Shown piece after piece: positions 42,035-50,142 of a stretch of DNA of 51,048 nt. The stretch comes from Deltaproteobacteria bacterium. Lineage in GTDB: Bacteria; Desulfobacterota; Syntrophia; Syntrophales; UBA5619. Every line of letters starts with the position of its first letter. Positions within the stretch are counted from its first letter, which is position 1. The DNA is taken from assembly GCA_021817825.1 (NCBI GenBank), contig JAKAFS010000019.1:1-51048 (forward strand), in the 5' to 3' direction. A program made the translations under genes and the position numbers. The notes under the pieces were generated by a model. That model searched no databases and was not told where the DNA came from. It worked only from the letters and a program-made list of their open reading frames with translations.

Positions 42035-42310
42035 TCAGCTGACCAGGCTCTTCACGGCATCGATCACCGGATTGGTGAACAGGGCGATCAGGATGGTGTA
42101 CAGCGCGAAGGCGCCGACCGTTTCGCTGGCATACATCTTCTGGAATTTGTGCTTCAAGGAGATGATGATGAGCCCGCCGACGATCAAGGCGCCGAGTTGG
42201 AAATAGGGAAAGTCGCTGGCGTCCGTCGCCGCATATTCCGCGAAGCCGAAAGTTGCCGTTAAAAGAACCACCATTGCCGCCACTGCCATTGTTCCGAAAG
42301 TCTTTTTCAT
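42035..42310 (-). CDS. Small membrane protein of unknown function (91 aa)
   Basis: I do not recognise the family. An N-terminal signal-like helix (residues ~7-24, ending FGFAEYA) is followed by two further membrane segments, about residues 37-53 (LGALIVGGLIIISL) and 66-82 (AFALYTILIALFTN). A basic loop, KHKFQKMYASE, lies between them. GGAGAGGAACC precedes the ATG. It is the first gene behind the predicted sigma-54 promoter at 42359-42376 and stands 42 bases before atpZ. It may belong with ATP synthase function or with membrane stress; neither is shown. Confidence 0.72.
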   Translation of the reverse strand: MKKTFGTMAVAAMVVLLTATFGFAEYAATDASDFPYFQLGALIVGGLIIISLKHKFQKMYASETVGAFALYTILIALFTNPVIDAVKSLVS

Positions 42311-42358
42311 GGTTCCTCTCCTCCTTTGGAGTTGGTTGATTGTCTTTGCCTTACTCTA

Positions 42359-42376
42359 TAGCAGGAGCTGTGCCAA
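42359..42376 (-). promoter_or_regulatory. Predicted sigma-54 promoter for the 42035 gene and atpZ
   Basis: On the minus strand the sequence TTGGCACAGCTCCTGCTA has the GG and GC dinucleotides exactly ten bases apart and fits the -24/-12 consensus with one mismatch (CTGC for TTGC). It would start transcription about 40 bases before the ATG at 42310. Sigma-54 promoters need an NtrC-type activator, whose site would be upstream (42400-42550). Confidence 0.6.
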
Positions 42377-42377
42377 T

Positions 42378-42691
42378 TCGAAGGGGAACGGTATGCGTTG
42401 TCTAAGTATTTAAAATGAAAAGATTTGTGTGAATATGCCGAAGGAGGGGAGGGGCTGCCGCGGCTGCTTTTGAATGAGTCGTTACATGGCCTTTAACGAA
42501 TCATCAAACCATTTCGTGGAAGGATCGGCTGACTGCCCGGCCTTTGGACGGGCGCGGCACGGGAAGCCTTCTTTTCCTAGCCCGAGGGTGAAACTCTATG
42601 CTATATCTGCCGTAAAAGTGGGAAAGTCAACCTGGGGTCAAGGACCATTTTTCGGGACATTTCCCCTTGAAAGACAGAAGGACCGCAAAGG
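42378..42691. other. Gene-free stretch of 314 bases
   Basis: No convincing frame is seen. The part near 42400 is AT-rich and could hold activator sites for the sigma-54 promoter. Near 42630-42672 the pair TCAAGG/CCTTGA, about 20 bases apart around GGGACATTT, could be a small REP-like palindrome. Confidence 0.35.
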
Positions 42692-43360
42692 GTGATCGTG
42701 GAACGCTGCATCGTGATGTTCGTCAAATTGCCCCGTGAGGGAGAGGTCAAGACGCGCCTCGCCGCGGATCTGGCGGGCGGGTTCGTCGTCTCCCTTTACG
42801 AGGCCTTTGTCGCCGATCTGACGGCCGTCCTTAGGAGGAGCGGCCATCCTTTCCGTCTGGCCTTCACTCCGCCGGACCGGGGTGACGAGATCGCCGCCCG
42901 CTTCGGCGACTGCCCCCTTATCCCCCAGGAGGGGGCGGATCTGGGCGAACGGCTGAAAAATGCCTTTCAGCGTTCTTTCGCCGACGGGTACGACCGCGTC
43001 GTGATCATCGGCAGCGACAGTCCGGACCTTCCGGAGGAGAGTTTCAGCGAGGCCTTCCGTGCCCTGGATCGCCGGGATGCGGTGATCGGTCCGGCTGCCG
43101 ACGGCGGCTACTACCTCATCGGTTTTAGGAAAGAGACTTTTTCCCCTGTTGTATTCGACGGCATTGCCTGGGGGACGGAGCAGGTCTTCGGGCAGACCAT
43201 GGCGCATCTGAAGCGGGCGGGACGCAGCGTCCGGCGGCTGCCGGTCCGTCGGGACGTGGACACCCCGGACGATCTGCGCGCGCTCCTGGAGCGGCACCGG
43301 GACACCCCCTTTGCCGCCTCGCGGACGATGGCCTGCCTCAAAGCTCACGGTCGGCGCTAG
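42692..43360 (+). CDS. TIGR04282/DUF2064-family glycosyltransferase-like protein
   Basis: A 222-residue protein of the group often annotated as arsenosugar-biosynthesis glycosyltransferase. Family marks are an N-terminal VMFVKLPREGEVKTRLA, the acidic metal motif IIGSDSPDLP, GPAADGGYYLIGF, and the end segment RDVDTPDDLRAL. The fold is GT-A (nucleotide-sugar-type). The GTG at 42692 has AAGGACCGC upstream. No arsenic methyltransferase or radical SAM gene is near, so the arsenic link is not supported here. Confidence 0.85.
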   Translation: MIVERCIVMFVKLPREGEVKTRLAADLAGGFVVSLYEAFVADLTAVLRRSGHPFRLAFTPPDRGDEIAARFGDCPLIPQEGADLGERLKNAFQRSFADGYDRVVIIGSDSPDLPEESFSEAFRALDRRDAVIGPAADGGYYLIGFRKETFSPVVFDGIAWGTEQVFGQTMAHLKRAGRSVRRLPVRRDVDTPDDLRALLERHRDTPFAASRTMACLKAHGRR

Positions 43361-43627
43361 CGTCCCTTCCGGCAGTTATCGCGCTGATTCGCCGGCTTCC
43401 TGTTTTCTTTCTTCTTTTTTTGAGTGGATACTTTTGATCCGATTGGGTATTCTCATGAATAGCTGATTCGGATACAATATATCCACAGGGCAATGCATAC
43501 CCAAAGTGCCTCCGGCTCTGTGTTGGGAATAGTCGTTAAATATCTTTGTTTTGAACTTCGTTTTTTCAGCGGCATGTCTCTTGCTATACAAGCTGATAGA
43601 CCATTATATTAAAAGGACAGACAAACC

Positions 43628-44116
43628 ATGAAGAAACTGATGACCCTGATCGCGATGATCGCCCTGACGGCGGCCGCGGCGTTTCCGGCGCTGGCCGACC
43701 GGGGGGTGAAGGTGGGGTATGGCAACGGACCGGGCAATGTCGCGGATATCGCGGCGGCGCGGGGCCTCGATTTGACGGCGGAGCAGCGGGAGAAGATCAA
43801 TATCACCCGTGCTTCGCACCTGAAGGACATCCAGCCCCTTCAGGAACAGATCGCACGCCGGAGCAGAGAACTGAAGAGCCTGTGGCTGGCCGCGACGCCG
43901 GACAGGGAGAAGATCCTGACGCTTCAGAAGGAGGCTCAACTCCTGCGCGATCAGTTGACGGACAAGCGGACGGCCTACCTTCTGGAGGTGCGGAAGGTCC
44001 TGACGCCCGAGCAGCTGGTCAAGGTGCGGGCCTACGTGACGGGACGGGGAATGGCCGGCAAGGACGGCGATTCGGGCATGGCGGGGGGGCATCCCTCCGG
44101 ACGGGTGATGCGTTAA
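43628..44116 (+). CDS. Spy/CpxP-like exported protein
   Basis: A 162-residue protein with a clear signal peptide (LMTLIAMIALTAAAAFPALA). The mature part is all helical with the LTxxQ-type motifs of the Spy/CpxP/heavy-metal-resistance family: LDLTAEQREKINITRA and VLTPEQLVKVRAYV. The C-terminal tail is Gly/Met/His-containing (GMAGKDGDSGMAGGHP), which may bind metal. AAAAGGACAG precedes the ATG. It lies 52 bases upstream of an ABC exporter operon on the same strand, so it may be a periplasmic chaperone made together with it. Confidence 0.78.
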   Translation: MKKLMTLIAMIALTAAAAFPALADRGVKVGYGNGPGNVADIAAARGLDLTAEQREKINITRASHLKDIQPLQEQIARRSRELKSLWLAATPDREKILTLQKEAQLLRDQLTDKRTAYLLEVRKVLTPEQLVKVRAYVTGRGMAGKDGDSGMAGGHPSGRVMR

Positions 44117-44168
44117 CTTGGCAATCGGCGGAAGGGGTCGTGCAGAATACAAAAAGGAGGCGTGGACC

Positions 44169-44882
44169 ATGACACTGATTTCGGCAAACCGGATCACCAA
44201 GACGTACCGTGTGGGGGAGGTGGCGGTTCCGGCCCTCCGGGGTGTCAGCTTCGGGATCGAACCCGCCTCGTTCGTCTCCTTCATCGGCCCCTCCGGGAGC
44301 GGCAAGACGACGCTCCTGAACCTCATCGGCTGCCTGGACAAGCCCACCGAGGGGGTTCTCACCGTCGCCGATCGGGATGTGGCCGGCCTGGATCGCAAGG
44401 CGAGCGCCGAGTTTCGGGGCCGGAACATCGGCTTCATCTTTCAGGACTTCAACCTCCTGCCGGTGCTGACGGTGTACGAAAACATCGAGTACCCGCTTTT
44501 GATGGTCCAGAAGGTGGCGCCCGGGGAGCGCAAGAAGCGGGTCGCCGCCCTCTTGGCTGCCGTGGGGATGGCGGACCAGCGGGACAAGAAGCCCGACCAG
44601 ATCTCGGGAGGACAGAAGCAGCGGGTGGCCGTCGCCCGGGCGCTGGTGACGAATCCCAAACTGGTCCTGGCCGATGAGCCGACAGCCAATCTGGACCACG
44701 ATACGGCCTACATGGTCTTGAATCTCATGAAAAAGATGCGCGACGAATTCAAGACCACCTTCATCTTCTCGACCCACGACCCGAAGATCGTCGGCGAGGC
44801 GGAGACGATCTTCATGCTCGAAGACGGGAAACTCAGCGGCGCCAAAGGGAAAGGAGGAAACGGCCATGGGCAATCTCTTTAA
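44169..44882 (+). CDS. ABC transporter ATP-binding protein (LolD/MacB type)
   Basis: A 237-residue ATPase. The start at 44169 is chosen because AAAAAGGAGG lies at the right distance; a frame to 44118 is longer without support. Motifs: GPSGSGKTT (Walker A, about residues 40-48), [20 protein letters not shown] (Q-loop region typical of LolD/MacB), [15 protein letters not shown] (signature) and [10 protein letters not shown] (Walker B). It overlaps the permease gene by 17 bases. In LolCDE and MacAB such ATPases power extraction of lipoproteins or export of periplasmic substrates rather than transport from the cytoplasm. Confidence 0.95.
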   Translation: MTLISANRITKTYRVGEVAVPALRGVSFGIEPASFVSFIGPSGSGKTTLLNLIGCLDKPTEGVLTVADRDVAGLDRKASAEFRGRNIGFIFQDFNLLPVLTVYENIEYPLLMVQKVAPGERKKRVAALLAAVGMADQRDKKPDQISGGQKQRVAVARALVTNPKLVLADEPTANLDHDTAYMVLNLMKKMRDEFKTTFIFSTHDPKIVGEAETIFMLEDGKLSGAKGKGGNGHGQSL

Positions 44883-46104
44883 AATCGCACTCCGAAATCT
44901 GCTCCGGTACAAAAGAAGAACCCTCCTGACCGCCTCGCTGATCACCATCGGCGTGGTCTTTGTCCTGGTCTTCGTCTCCGTCTCCGGCTCTTTCAAGAAC
45001 ATGATGATCGGCCAGATTACGGACTCGATGCTCGGCCACCTCCAGGTGCACCGCAAAGGCTTTGTCGCCTCCATCGAGACCCTCCCCCTGAACCTCAATC
45101 TGAAAGGGGGCGCCATCGGCCGTCTGGAAAAGATCCTCGACGCCCAGCCCGAGATCGAGTCCTACTCGCCGCGGGTGAAGTTCGGCGGCATGTTCAGCAA
45201 TTTTACGGAATCTTCGAGCATCCGGCTGACGGCGATCGACCCGGTGAAGGAGTTCAGGACCGTTCCTCTCCTCCCCGGACGGGTGACGGAAGGGAGCCGG
45301 GATCTGCGACCGGGTGGGATACTGATTCCCGAGCTTCTGGCCCGGGGCATGAAGGTGAAACCCGGCGATGCGGTGGTCATCGTGGCCACGAACGCCGACG
45401 GCTCGGTCAACGGCAAGCAATTCGTCGTGACGGGCGTGATGGAGAGCGCCACCGGACCCGGCGGACGGGACGGCTACATCCACCTGGACGATGCCCGGGA
45501 GCTCCTGCGCATGGAGGATCGGCAGGTCAGCGAATATGCCATCCGCCTGAAGGCGTTCGGGAATCTCGCCGCCTTCGACAAAAGGCTCGACGGCCTTCTG
45601 GCCCAGGAGCTCAACCAGCAGGGAAAGCCCCTTTTCGAGCTCCACAGCTGGGAGAAGCTCTCCCCCTTCTTCAACATCGCCCGGATGATCGATGTGATGA
45701 CCTTTTTCATCAAACTCATGCTCATCGCCATCGTCCTGATCAGCATCATGAACGTCATGATCATGGCCGTCTACGAGCGGATCCGGGAGATCGGGACGAT
45801 CGCCGCGATCGGCACGCTTCCCGGAAAGATCCTGAGCATGTTCGTCATCGAAGGATTCTGCATGGGGGTCGTGGGCGCCCTGATCGGCGATATCGTCGGG
45901 ATCAGTCTCGTTTATATCCTCGACGCATTGAAAATCAGTTACGACTTCGGGCAGCAGCAGGGGATCATCCTCCAGGTCGGCGTTTCGGCCGCCGACATCC
46001 TCATGATCTCGGCCACGGTCATCATCGTTTCGGTCATCGCCAGTCTCCAGCCCGCCTTCAAGGCGTCGCGCATGGAGCCGATCCAGGCGCTCAGGCATAT
46101 ATAG
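44866..46104 (+). CDS. ABC transporter permease (FtsX/LolC-MacB type)
   Basis: A 412-residue permease with the mechanotransmission topology: one helix near residues 20-42, a periplasmic domain of about 220 residues, then three helices in the C-terminal FtsX domain (about 280-305, 325-350 and 370-395). MNVMIMAVYERIREIGTIAA is the characteristic segment. The ATG has GGAAAGGAGGAAACGGCC upstream inside the ATPase gene. There is one permease gene, so the complex is presumably a homodimer like MacB. Confidence 0.93.
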   Translation: MGNLFKIALRNLLRYKRRTLLTASLITIGVVFVLVFVSVSGSFKNMMIGQITDSMLGHLQVHRKGFVASIETLPLNLNLKGGAIGRLEKILDAQPEIESYSPRVKFGGMFSNFTESSSIRLTAIDPVKEFRTVPLLPGRVTEGSRDLRPGGILIPELLARGMKVKPGDAVVIVATNADGSVNGKQFVVTGVMESATGPGGRDGYIHLDDARELLRMEDRQVSEYAIRLKAFGNLAAFDKRLDGLLAQELNQQGKPLFELHSWEKLSPFFNIARMIDVMTFFIKLMLIAIVLISIMNVMIMAVYERIREIGTIAAIGTLPGKILSMFVIEGFCMGVVGALIGDIVGISLVYILDALKISYDFGQQQGIILQVGVSAADILMISATVIIVSVIASLQPAFKASRMEPIQALRHI

Positions 46105-46113
46105 GAGGTTTTC

Positions 46114-46848
46114 ATGACCAAGATGAAATGGATCATTGTATTTTTATCCCTCGTCGTCGCCCTGCCGGCTTATGCGATCGACGGCACGGCGCTCTTGAAA
46201 CAGATGGATCGGAACCTCACTCCCGATTCTTACGAGTCCTACCGGAAGCTCATCAACATCGAGCCTTCGGGGGCGAAGAAGGAGTTCACCCTCTTCACCG
46301 TCAAGAAGGGGCTCGACAAGGTGGTTTCCCTCTTCATTGCCCCGGCCAGCGAGAAGGGGCGCAGCACCCTGCGGCTGGGCGAAAATATGTGGCTTTACAT
46401 CCCCAACGTCGGCAAACCGATCCGGATCACGAGCCTCCAGTCTGTCGTGGGCGGCGTCTTCAACAACGCCGACATCCTCCAACTGGACTATACCGCGGAA
46501 TACGATGTGGAGAAAGCCGAAGAGAAGGGGAGCGAAGTTCTCCTTTTCCTGAAGGCGAAAAACAAGACCGTGGCCTACGACCGGCTGAAGATCTGGGCGG
46601 ATAAAAAGAACGTTCTGCCTACGAAGATCGAATGTCTCACCGAGGCAAACATGCTGATCAAGACCCTCTACTTCAAAGATGTCAAGGACTTCGGCGGCGG
46701 AATCAAACGGCCGGCGGTGATCGAGACGGACAGCCCCCTGTTCAAGGGGTACAAGTCCGTCATCATTTTTGCGGGGCTCAAGAAGCGGGAATTCAAGGAC
46801 GAGGTCTTTACCCTGACCTTCATGCCGAATCTGGAGTCGCTGCGATAG
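46114..46848 (+). CDS. LolA-like outer-membrane lipoprotein-sorting family protein
   Basis: A 244-residue exported protein (signal peptide IIVFLSLVVALPAYA) starting 10 bases after the permease gene with GGAGGTTTTC upstream. Typical stretches are NLTPDSYESYRKLINIEPSG, RLGENMWLYIPNVGKPIRIT and DYTAEYDVEKAEEKGSEV; they give the LolA half-barrel pattern. It is similar in type to the protein at 31155, and both lie beside an inner-membrane exporter and an outer-membrane barrel. Its likely job is to take cargo from the ABC complex through the periplasm. Confidence 0.9.
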   Translation: MTKMKWIIVFLSLVVALPAYAIDGTALLKQMDRNLTPDSYESYRKLINIEPSGAKKEFTLFTVKKGLDKVVSLFIAPASEKGRSTLRLGENMWLYIPNVGKPIRITSLQSVVGGVFNNADILQLDYTAEYDVEKAEEKGSEVLLFLKAKNKTVAYDRLKIWADKKNVLPTKIECLTEANMLIKTLYFKDVKDFGGGIKRPAVIETDSPLFKGYKSVIIFAGLKKREFKDEVFTLTFMPNLESLR

Positions 46849-46871
46849 GTTTCAAAGGAAAGGCCGGTCTT

Positions 46872-48176
46872 ATGAAGCGATCCCTGGGGCTGGTGACGCT
46901 GTTGATCCTGAGCTTTTTCCTCCCGGACCCGGGCGCCGCCGAGGAGACCTATACCTTCGACCTAGCGGAGATTGAGAAAAAGCCTTACGATTTCGGCGGG
47001 TATGTGGAGATGAAACCGTCGATCTCCCAGATCCGCCGGGATTCCTCCCTTTACCGTCTGAAGTATTACAACCGGGACCTCGGTTCATCGCTCGAAGAGG
47101 CCAATCTCAAGCTCCAACTGGAGGGGAGCTATGAAAAAGGGATCGCCCGCCTCACTTTCAAGACCAATACGGACTACAAGCTCTCCCGCCTGGGGGATGA
47201 TGAGAGGACCGATCTCTACGAGGGTTTTCTTTCCCTGAGCCCCTCGTCTTCTTGGAAGATCGATGCGGGTAAGAAGACCTTCAAGTGGGGGAAGGGGTAC
47301 GCCTGGAACCCCGTGGCCTTCATCGACCGGCCCAAGGACCCCGACGATCCCGAGGTCGGCATGGAGGGGATCTTTGCGCTCTCGGCCGATTATACGAAAA
47401 GCTTCGCCGGTCCGCTCAAAACCGTCTCTTTCACACCGGTGGTCCAGCCCGTTTACGACCATATCAACACCGAGTTCGGCAAAAAAGACTATCTGAACCT
47501 GGCCGGCAAGCTCTACCTGCTCCTCTACGACACGGACATCGACCTGATGGTCCTGACGGGGGGGAGCCGAACGACCCGCTTCGGGGCAGACTTTTCAAGG
47601 AATATGGGGACGAACTGGGAGGTGCACGGCGAGATCGCCTACGTCAAGGATGTCCAGTCGCGATTGGTGGACCCGGCCGGCAATGTCTCGGCGGTGGAAT
47701 TCGACGCGACCAGTTTCCTTTTGGGCATGCGCTACCTGACCGCCCGGGACACGACCACCATTCTTGAATACTACCGGAACGGCACCGGGTTTTTCGGGCC
47801 GGAGATGGAGGGCTTCTTCGGCTTCGTCGACAATGGCTATCGGACCTACCAGGCCACCGGTAACGACGCCGCCCTTCAGAGGGCCGCGCTGCTCTCGGAG
47901 GGCAACTACGGCCGGGCGAACCCGATGCGTGATTACCTCTATCTGCGCATCTCCCAGAAGGAGCCCTTCGACATTCTCTATTTCACCCCGGCGCTGACGA
48001 CGATCGTGAACCTGGACGACCGAAGCTTTCAGATCTCCCCGGAAGCGGCCTACACGGGGATCACGAACCTCGACCTGCGCCTCAAGGCGAGCTTCATCGA
48101 TGGTCCCGCAAACAGCGAATTCGGCGAGAAGCCCTTTGACTTCAAACTGGAGCTGCGGATCGGGTACTATTTTTAG
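46872..48176 (+). CDS. Predicted outer-membrane beta-barrel protein (ABC-associated)
   Basis: A 434-residue exported protein. The ATG at 46872 is chosen because AAAGGAAAGG precedes it and a good signal peptide follows (LGLVTLLILSFFLPDPGAA); the longer frame from 46632 lies inside the LolA-like gene. The mature part has many alternating amphipathic strands (LKLQLEGSYEKGIARLTFKT; WKIDAGKKTFKWGKGYAWNP) and ends in an aromatic residue (LELRIGYYF), the signal for barrel insertion. It is the last gene of the ABC operon and the probable outer-membrane endpoint. The KTFKWGKGYAWNP stretch has a counterpart (GKKTLTNG) in the barrel at 34806. Confidence 0.85.
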   Translation: MKRSLGLVTLLILSFFLPDPGAAEETYTFDLAEIEKKPYDFGGYVEMKPSISQIRRDSSLYRLKYYNRDLGSSLEEANLKLQLEGSYEKGIARLTFKTNTDYKLSRLGDDERTDLYEGFLSLSPSSSWKIDAGKKTFKWGKGYAWNPVAFIDRPKDPDDPEVGMEGIFALSADYTKSFAGPLKTVSFTPVVQPVYDHINTEFGKKDYLNLAGKLYLLLYDTDIDLMVLTGGSRTTRFGADFSRNMGTNWEVHGEIAYVKDVQSRLVDPAGNVSAVEFDATSFLLGMRYLTARDTTTILEYYRNGTGFFGPEMEGFFGFVDNGYRTYQATGNDAALQRAALLSEGNYGRANPMRDYLYLRISQKEPFDILYFTPALTTIVNLDDRSFQISPEAAYTGITNLDLRLKASFIDGPANSEFGEKPFDFKLELRIGYYF

Positions 48177-48934
48177 GAAATGGTCACCCCCTGCGCCTCG
48201 ATGGGTGCGCTCGGCAGGGCCTTGAGTCTTTTAAGAATGAGGGTTTTTCGTTTCTCCGTATAAAATTTGTGAACGACGGCCAGAACCATAAAGGGCGGAT
48301 AAAGGGCAAGGACCATCTGCCCCACATACCGGATGGCCAAAAACCGCTCGTGGCTTCCAAAAAGGCTGAACATGCCGTAAAAGCCGAACAGAATCGGCAG
48401 AAGGGCGCTCAGATACTTTCCGATGATCTTGATTTCTCCGGTTTTTCGGTTGTGCTGGCGGACACCCAGATCGGCCAGCGACCAAAGAAATGAGAGCAAC
48501 AGGGAGGTCAGCAAGGCAACGGCTGTGGCGCTCAGAAATCGCTCCCAATAGAATTGCGTTGGGGGAAGAACGGTGGAGGAGTCGATTACCGTGCCTGTAG
48601 AAATTTGCAGCAGCGCGAGCCGTTTGGTTGCAATGAGCATCGCCAGGCCGATGCCCTGAAAGGGTCGGATGAGCCAGATTTGCCAGGGGACGCGGCCGGG
48701 ATGCAGCTCCTCCCGGATCTGGACCAGACTCAGATTGCGCCTGTTCAAGAGCCCCTGCATGAGTTGGCAGGCATAGGGCAGCAAAGGGACAGGAACGATG
48801 AGGATGAATGAAAACCGCAAAAAGCGCAGAAGAATCTTCCCTACAGACTCCATCACGGCAGCAAACGTAATTAACCCTACCATTCCAGGGCGAGGGACTC
48901 GGATGCAAGGGATGCATTGCGACGTGCAAATCAT
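48173..48934 (-). CDS. Hypothetical inner-membrane protein
   Basis: I do not recognise this protein. It has four likely membrane segments: about residues 38-56 (FSFILIVPVPLLPYA), 135-155 (FLSATAVALLTSLLLSFL), 172-190 (LSALLPILFGFYGMFSLF) and 203-225 (MVLALYPPFMVLAVV). Charged loops lie between them. The start is uncertain: ATG at 48934, 48883 or 48853 are all possible, and none has a strong ribosome site. It is convergent with the barrel gene, and the two stop codons overlap by four bases. Confidence 0.65.
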   Translation of the reverse strand: MICTSQCIPCIRVPRPGMVGLITFAAVMESVGKILLRFLRFSFILIVPVPLLPYACQLMQGLLNRRNLSLVQIREELHPGRVPWQIWLIRPFQGIGLAMLIATKRLALLQISTGTVIDSSTVLPPTQFYWERFLSATAVALLTSLLLSFLWSLADLGVRQHNRKTGEIKIIGKYLSALLPILFGFYGMFSLFGSHERFLAIRYVGQMVLALYPPFMVLAVVHKFYTEKRKTLILKRLKALPSAPIEAQGVTIS

Positions 48935-49080
48935 GCACGAAGAGCTGCTGAAGAATGATCATCCCCCTTCACCTTTTCCCCCTCACCCATCGCCTGCTCA
49001 ACGATCCAGATGGTACTATTTATTAAGGTAAACCTGATTTTTTCACCATTGACGGTTCGTCGCTCTTTCCTCTTTCCCTC

Positions 49081-49096
49081 TGGCACCATTGTTGCT
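49081..49096 (+). promoter_or_regulatory. Predicted sigma-54 promoter of the DUF2202 gene
   Basis: TGGCACcattgTTGCT is a perfect match to the core -24/-12 consensus TGGCAC-N5-TTGC, with GG and GC ten bases apart. Transcription would begin about 54 bases before the ATG at 49159. Nothing else in the 224-base gap suggests a promoter of equal quality. Confidence 0.75.
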
Positions 49097-49158
49097 AATT
49101 CACTTTCATAGAACTGAAAAATGACAGCCGTTCCGCAAAAAATTGAAAGGAGAACATC

Positions 49159-49716
49159 ATGAACACAATGAAAAAAATGAAGATTCAAAGAACTGTTTTG
49201 GCGGTCGTTATGGGAATTCTTATGATCGCTCTTTTTACACCCCTGTTGCATGCGGCAGGATTGAGCGATGCCGAAAAAAGTCATCTTCTCCTCATGCGGG
49301 AAGAGGAAAAGCTCGCCAGGGATGTTTATCAGGCGCTGAATGCGAAATGGAACCATCGGACTTTCAGCAACATCACAAAAAGCGAGGAGCAACATATGGA
49401 CGCTCTCAAAGTCCTGCTGGACAGCTATGGGATAGCGGATCCCGCCGCCGGGAAAAAGCCCGGTGAATTCAAAAACCAGAAATTGCAAAACCTATATACC
49501 GAATTGGTCCGGAAGGGCTCCAAGTCTCTCAGCGATGCCCTCGCGGTCGGTGTCGAGATAGAAAAGTTGGACATTGCCGATCTTGAGGACGCGCTGGCGA
49601 AGACGACCCACAGCGATGTCGCCCTTGTATATAAGGCCCTCTTGAAAGGCTCGGAAAATCATCTGGAAGCCTTTTCTCGTCAACCGGGAGGAAATGGACG
49701 CAACGTCGCCCGCTGA
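49159..49716 (+). CDS. Exported DUF2202 ferritin-like protein
   Basis: A 185-residue protein with a signal peptide (TVLAVVMGILMIALFTPLLHAAG) and a DUF2202 domain in ~35-175. That domain is a four-helix ferritin-like fold; the expected carboxylate and histidine ligands are visible as REEEKLARDVYQAL, SEEQHMDALKVLL, VEIEKLDIADLEDAL and SENHLEAFSRQ. GAAAGGAGAACATC precedes the ATG. A di-iron oxidase or metal store in the periplasm is the usual guess; no activity has been shown for the family as far as I know. A strong terminator follows, so it is a single-gene unit behind its own sigma-54 promoter. Confidence 0.9.
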   Translation: MNTMKKMKIQRTVLAVVMGILMIALFTPLLHAAGLSDAEKSHLLLMREEEKLARDVYQALNAKWNHRTFSNITKSEEQHMDALKVLLDSYGIADPAAGKKPGEFKNQKLQNLYTELVRKGSKSLSDALAVGVEIEKLDIADLEDALAKTTHSDVALVYKALLKGSENHLEAFSRQPGGNGRNVAR

Positions 49717-49752
49717 CCTTCAAGCCCCCGTAATCGCCCATCCCCTGTTTCC

Positions 49753-49796
49753 CTTCCGCTCGTCCGGCTGCGCCGGCCGGGCGGAAGTTATTTCTT
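49753..49796 (+). terminator. Rho-independent terminator after the DUF2202 gene
   Basis: CTTCCGC (49753-49759) pairs with GCGGAAG (49781-49787) around an inner CCGGC/GCCGG stem with a TGC loop; TTATTTCTTT follows at once. It is the clearest plus-strand terminator in the window. Confidence 0.75.
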
Positions 49797-50142
49797 TACA
49801 GCGGGCAACAGAAAAAAGGTGGTGACTCATTTGGGGTGCGAAGATGTTCCTCACTAGCGCTCATAAATATTTTTTCGACCCTGCAACCTCTCGCTTCGCT
49901 GCAACGGCAAAACTCACGCCTGCTGGCGCTCAGACAGTTGCCTTTGCGGTCGCGGGCAGGGTGCCCGAAAAATCTTTAAATCGCGCTGCGTGAGATCTTC
50001 ACTCCCAAACCGAGTCACTACCGAAAAAAGGCAGGCAGTGCAATGGGCGCTAAAAGATGCTATAAGCGACAAGCGGATAGCAAGGCAGGGGGCGATCACA
50101 GGACAACAAAACCGGTACCGGCGGGATAGAAGAGGGATAGAC
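49797..50142. other. Gene-free stretch before the histidine kinase
   Basis: No gene is supported here. The stretch contains a REP-like palindrome (49901-49947) and short tracts with little coding character. It may hold the promoter of the kinase gene; no good -35/-10 or -24/-12 pair was found. Confidence 0.35.
49901..49947. repeat. REP-like imperfect palindrome
   Basis: GCAACGGCAA (49901-49910) matches the reverse complement of TTGCCTTTGC (49938-49947) at nine of ten positions; an inner CGCC-TGCT-GGCG hairpin sits between them. Such nested palindromes in intergenic DNA are often repetitive extragenic elements. Only one copy is seen in this window. Confidence 0.35.

Noticed and set aside
43376..43591. 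Minus-strand frame of 71 codons in the gap before the Spy-like gene
   Set aside because: It is AT-rich, has no ribosome site, and its protein matches no pattern I know; the gap looks regulatory.
50040..50062. Sigma-54 promoter before the histidine kinase
   Set aside because: In TGGGCGCTAAAAGATGCTA the GG and GC are eleven bases apart, and the -24 element is poor.
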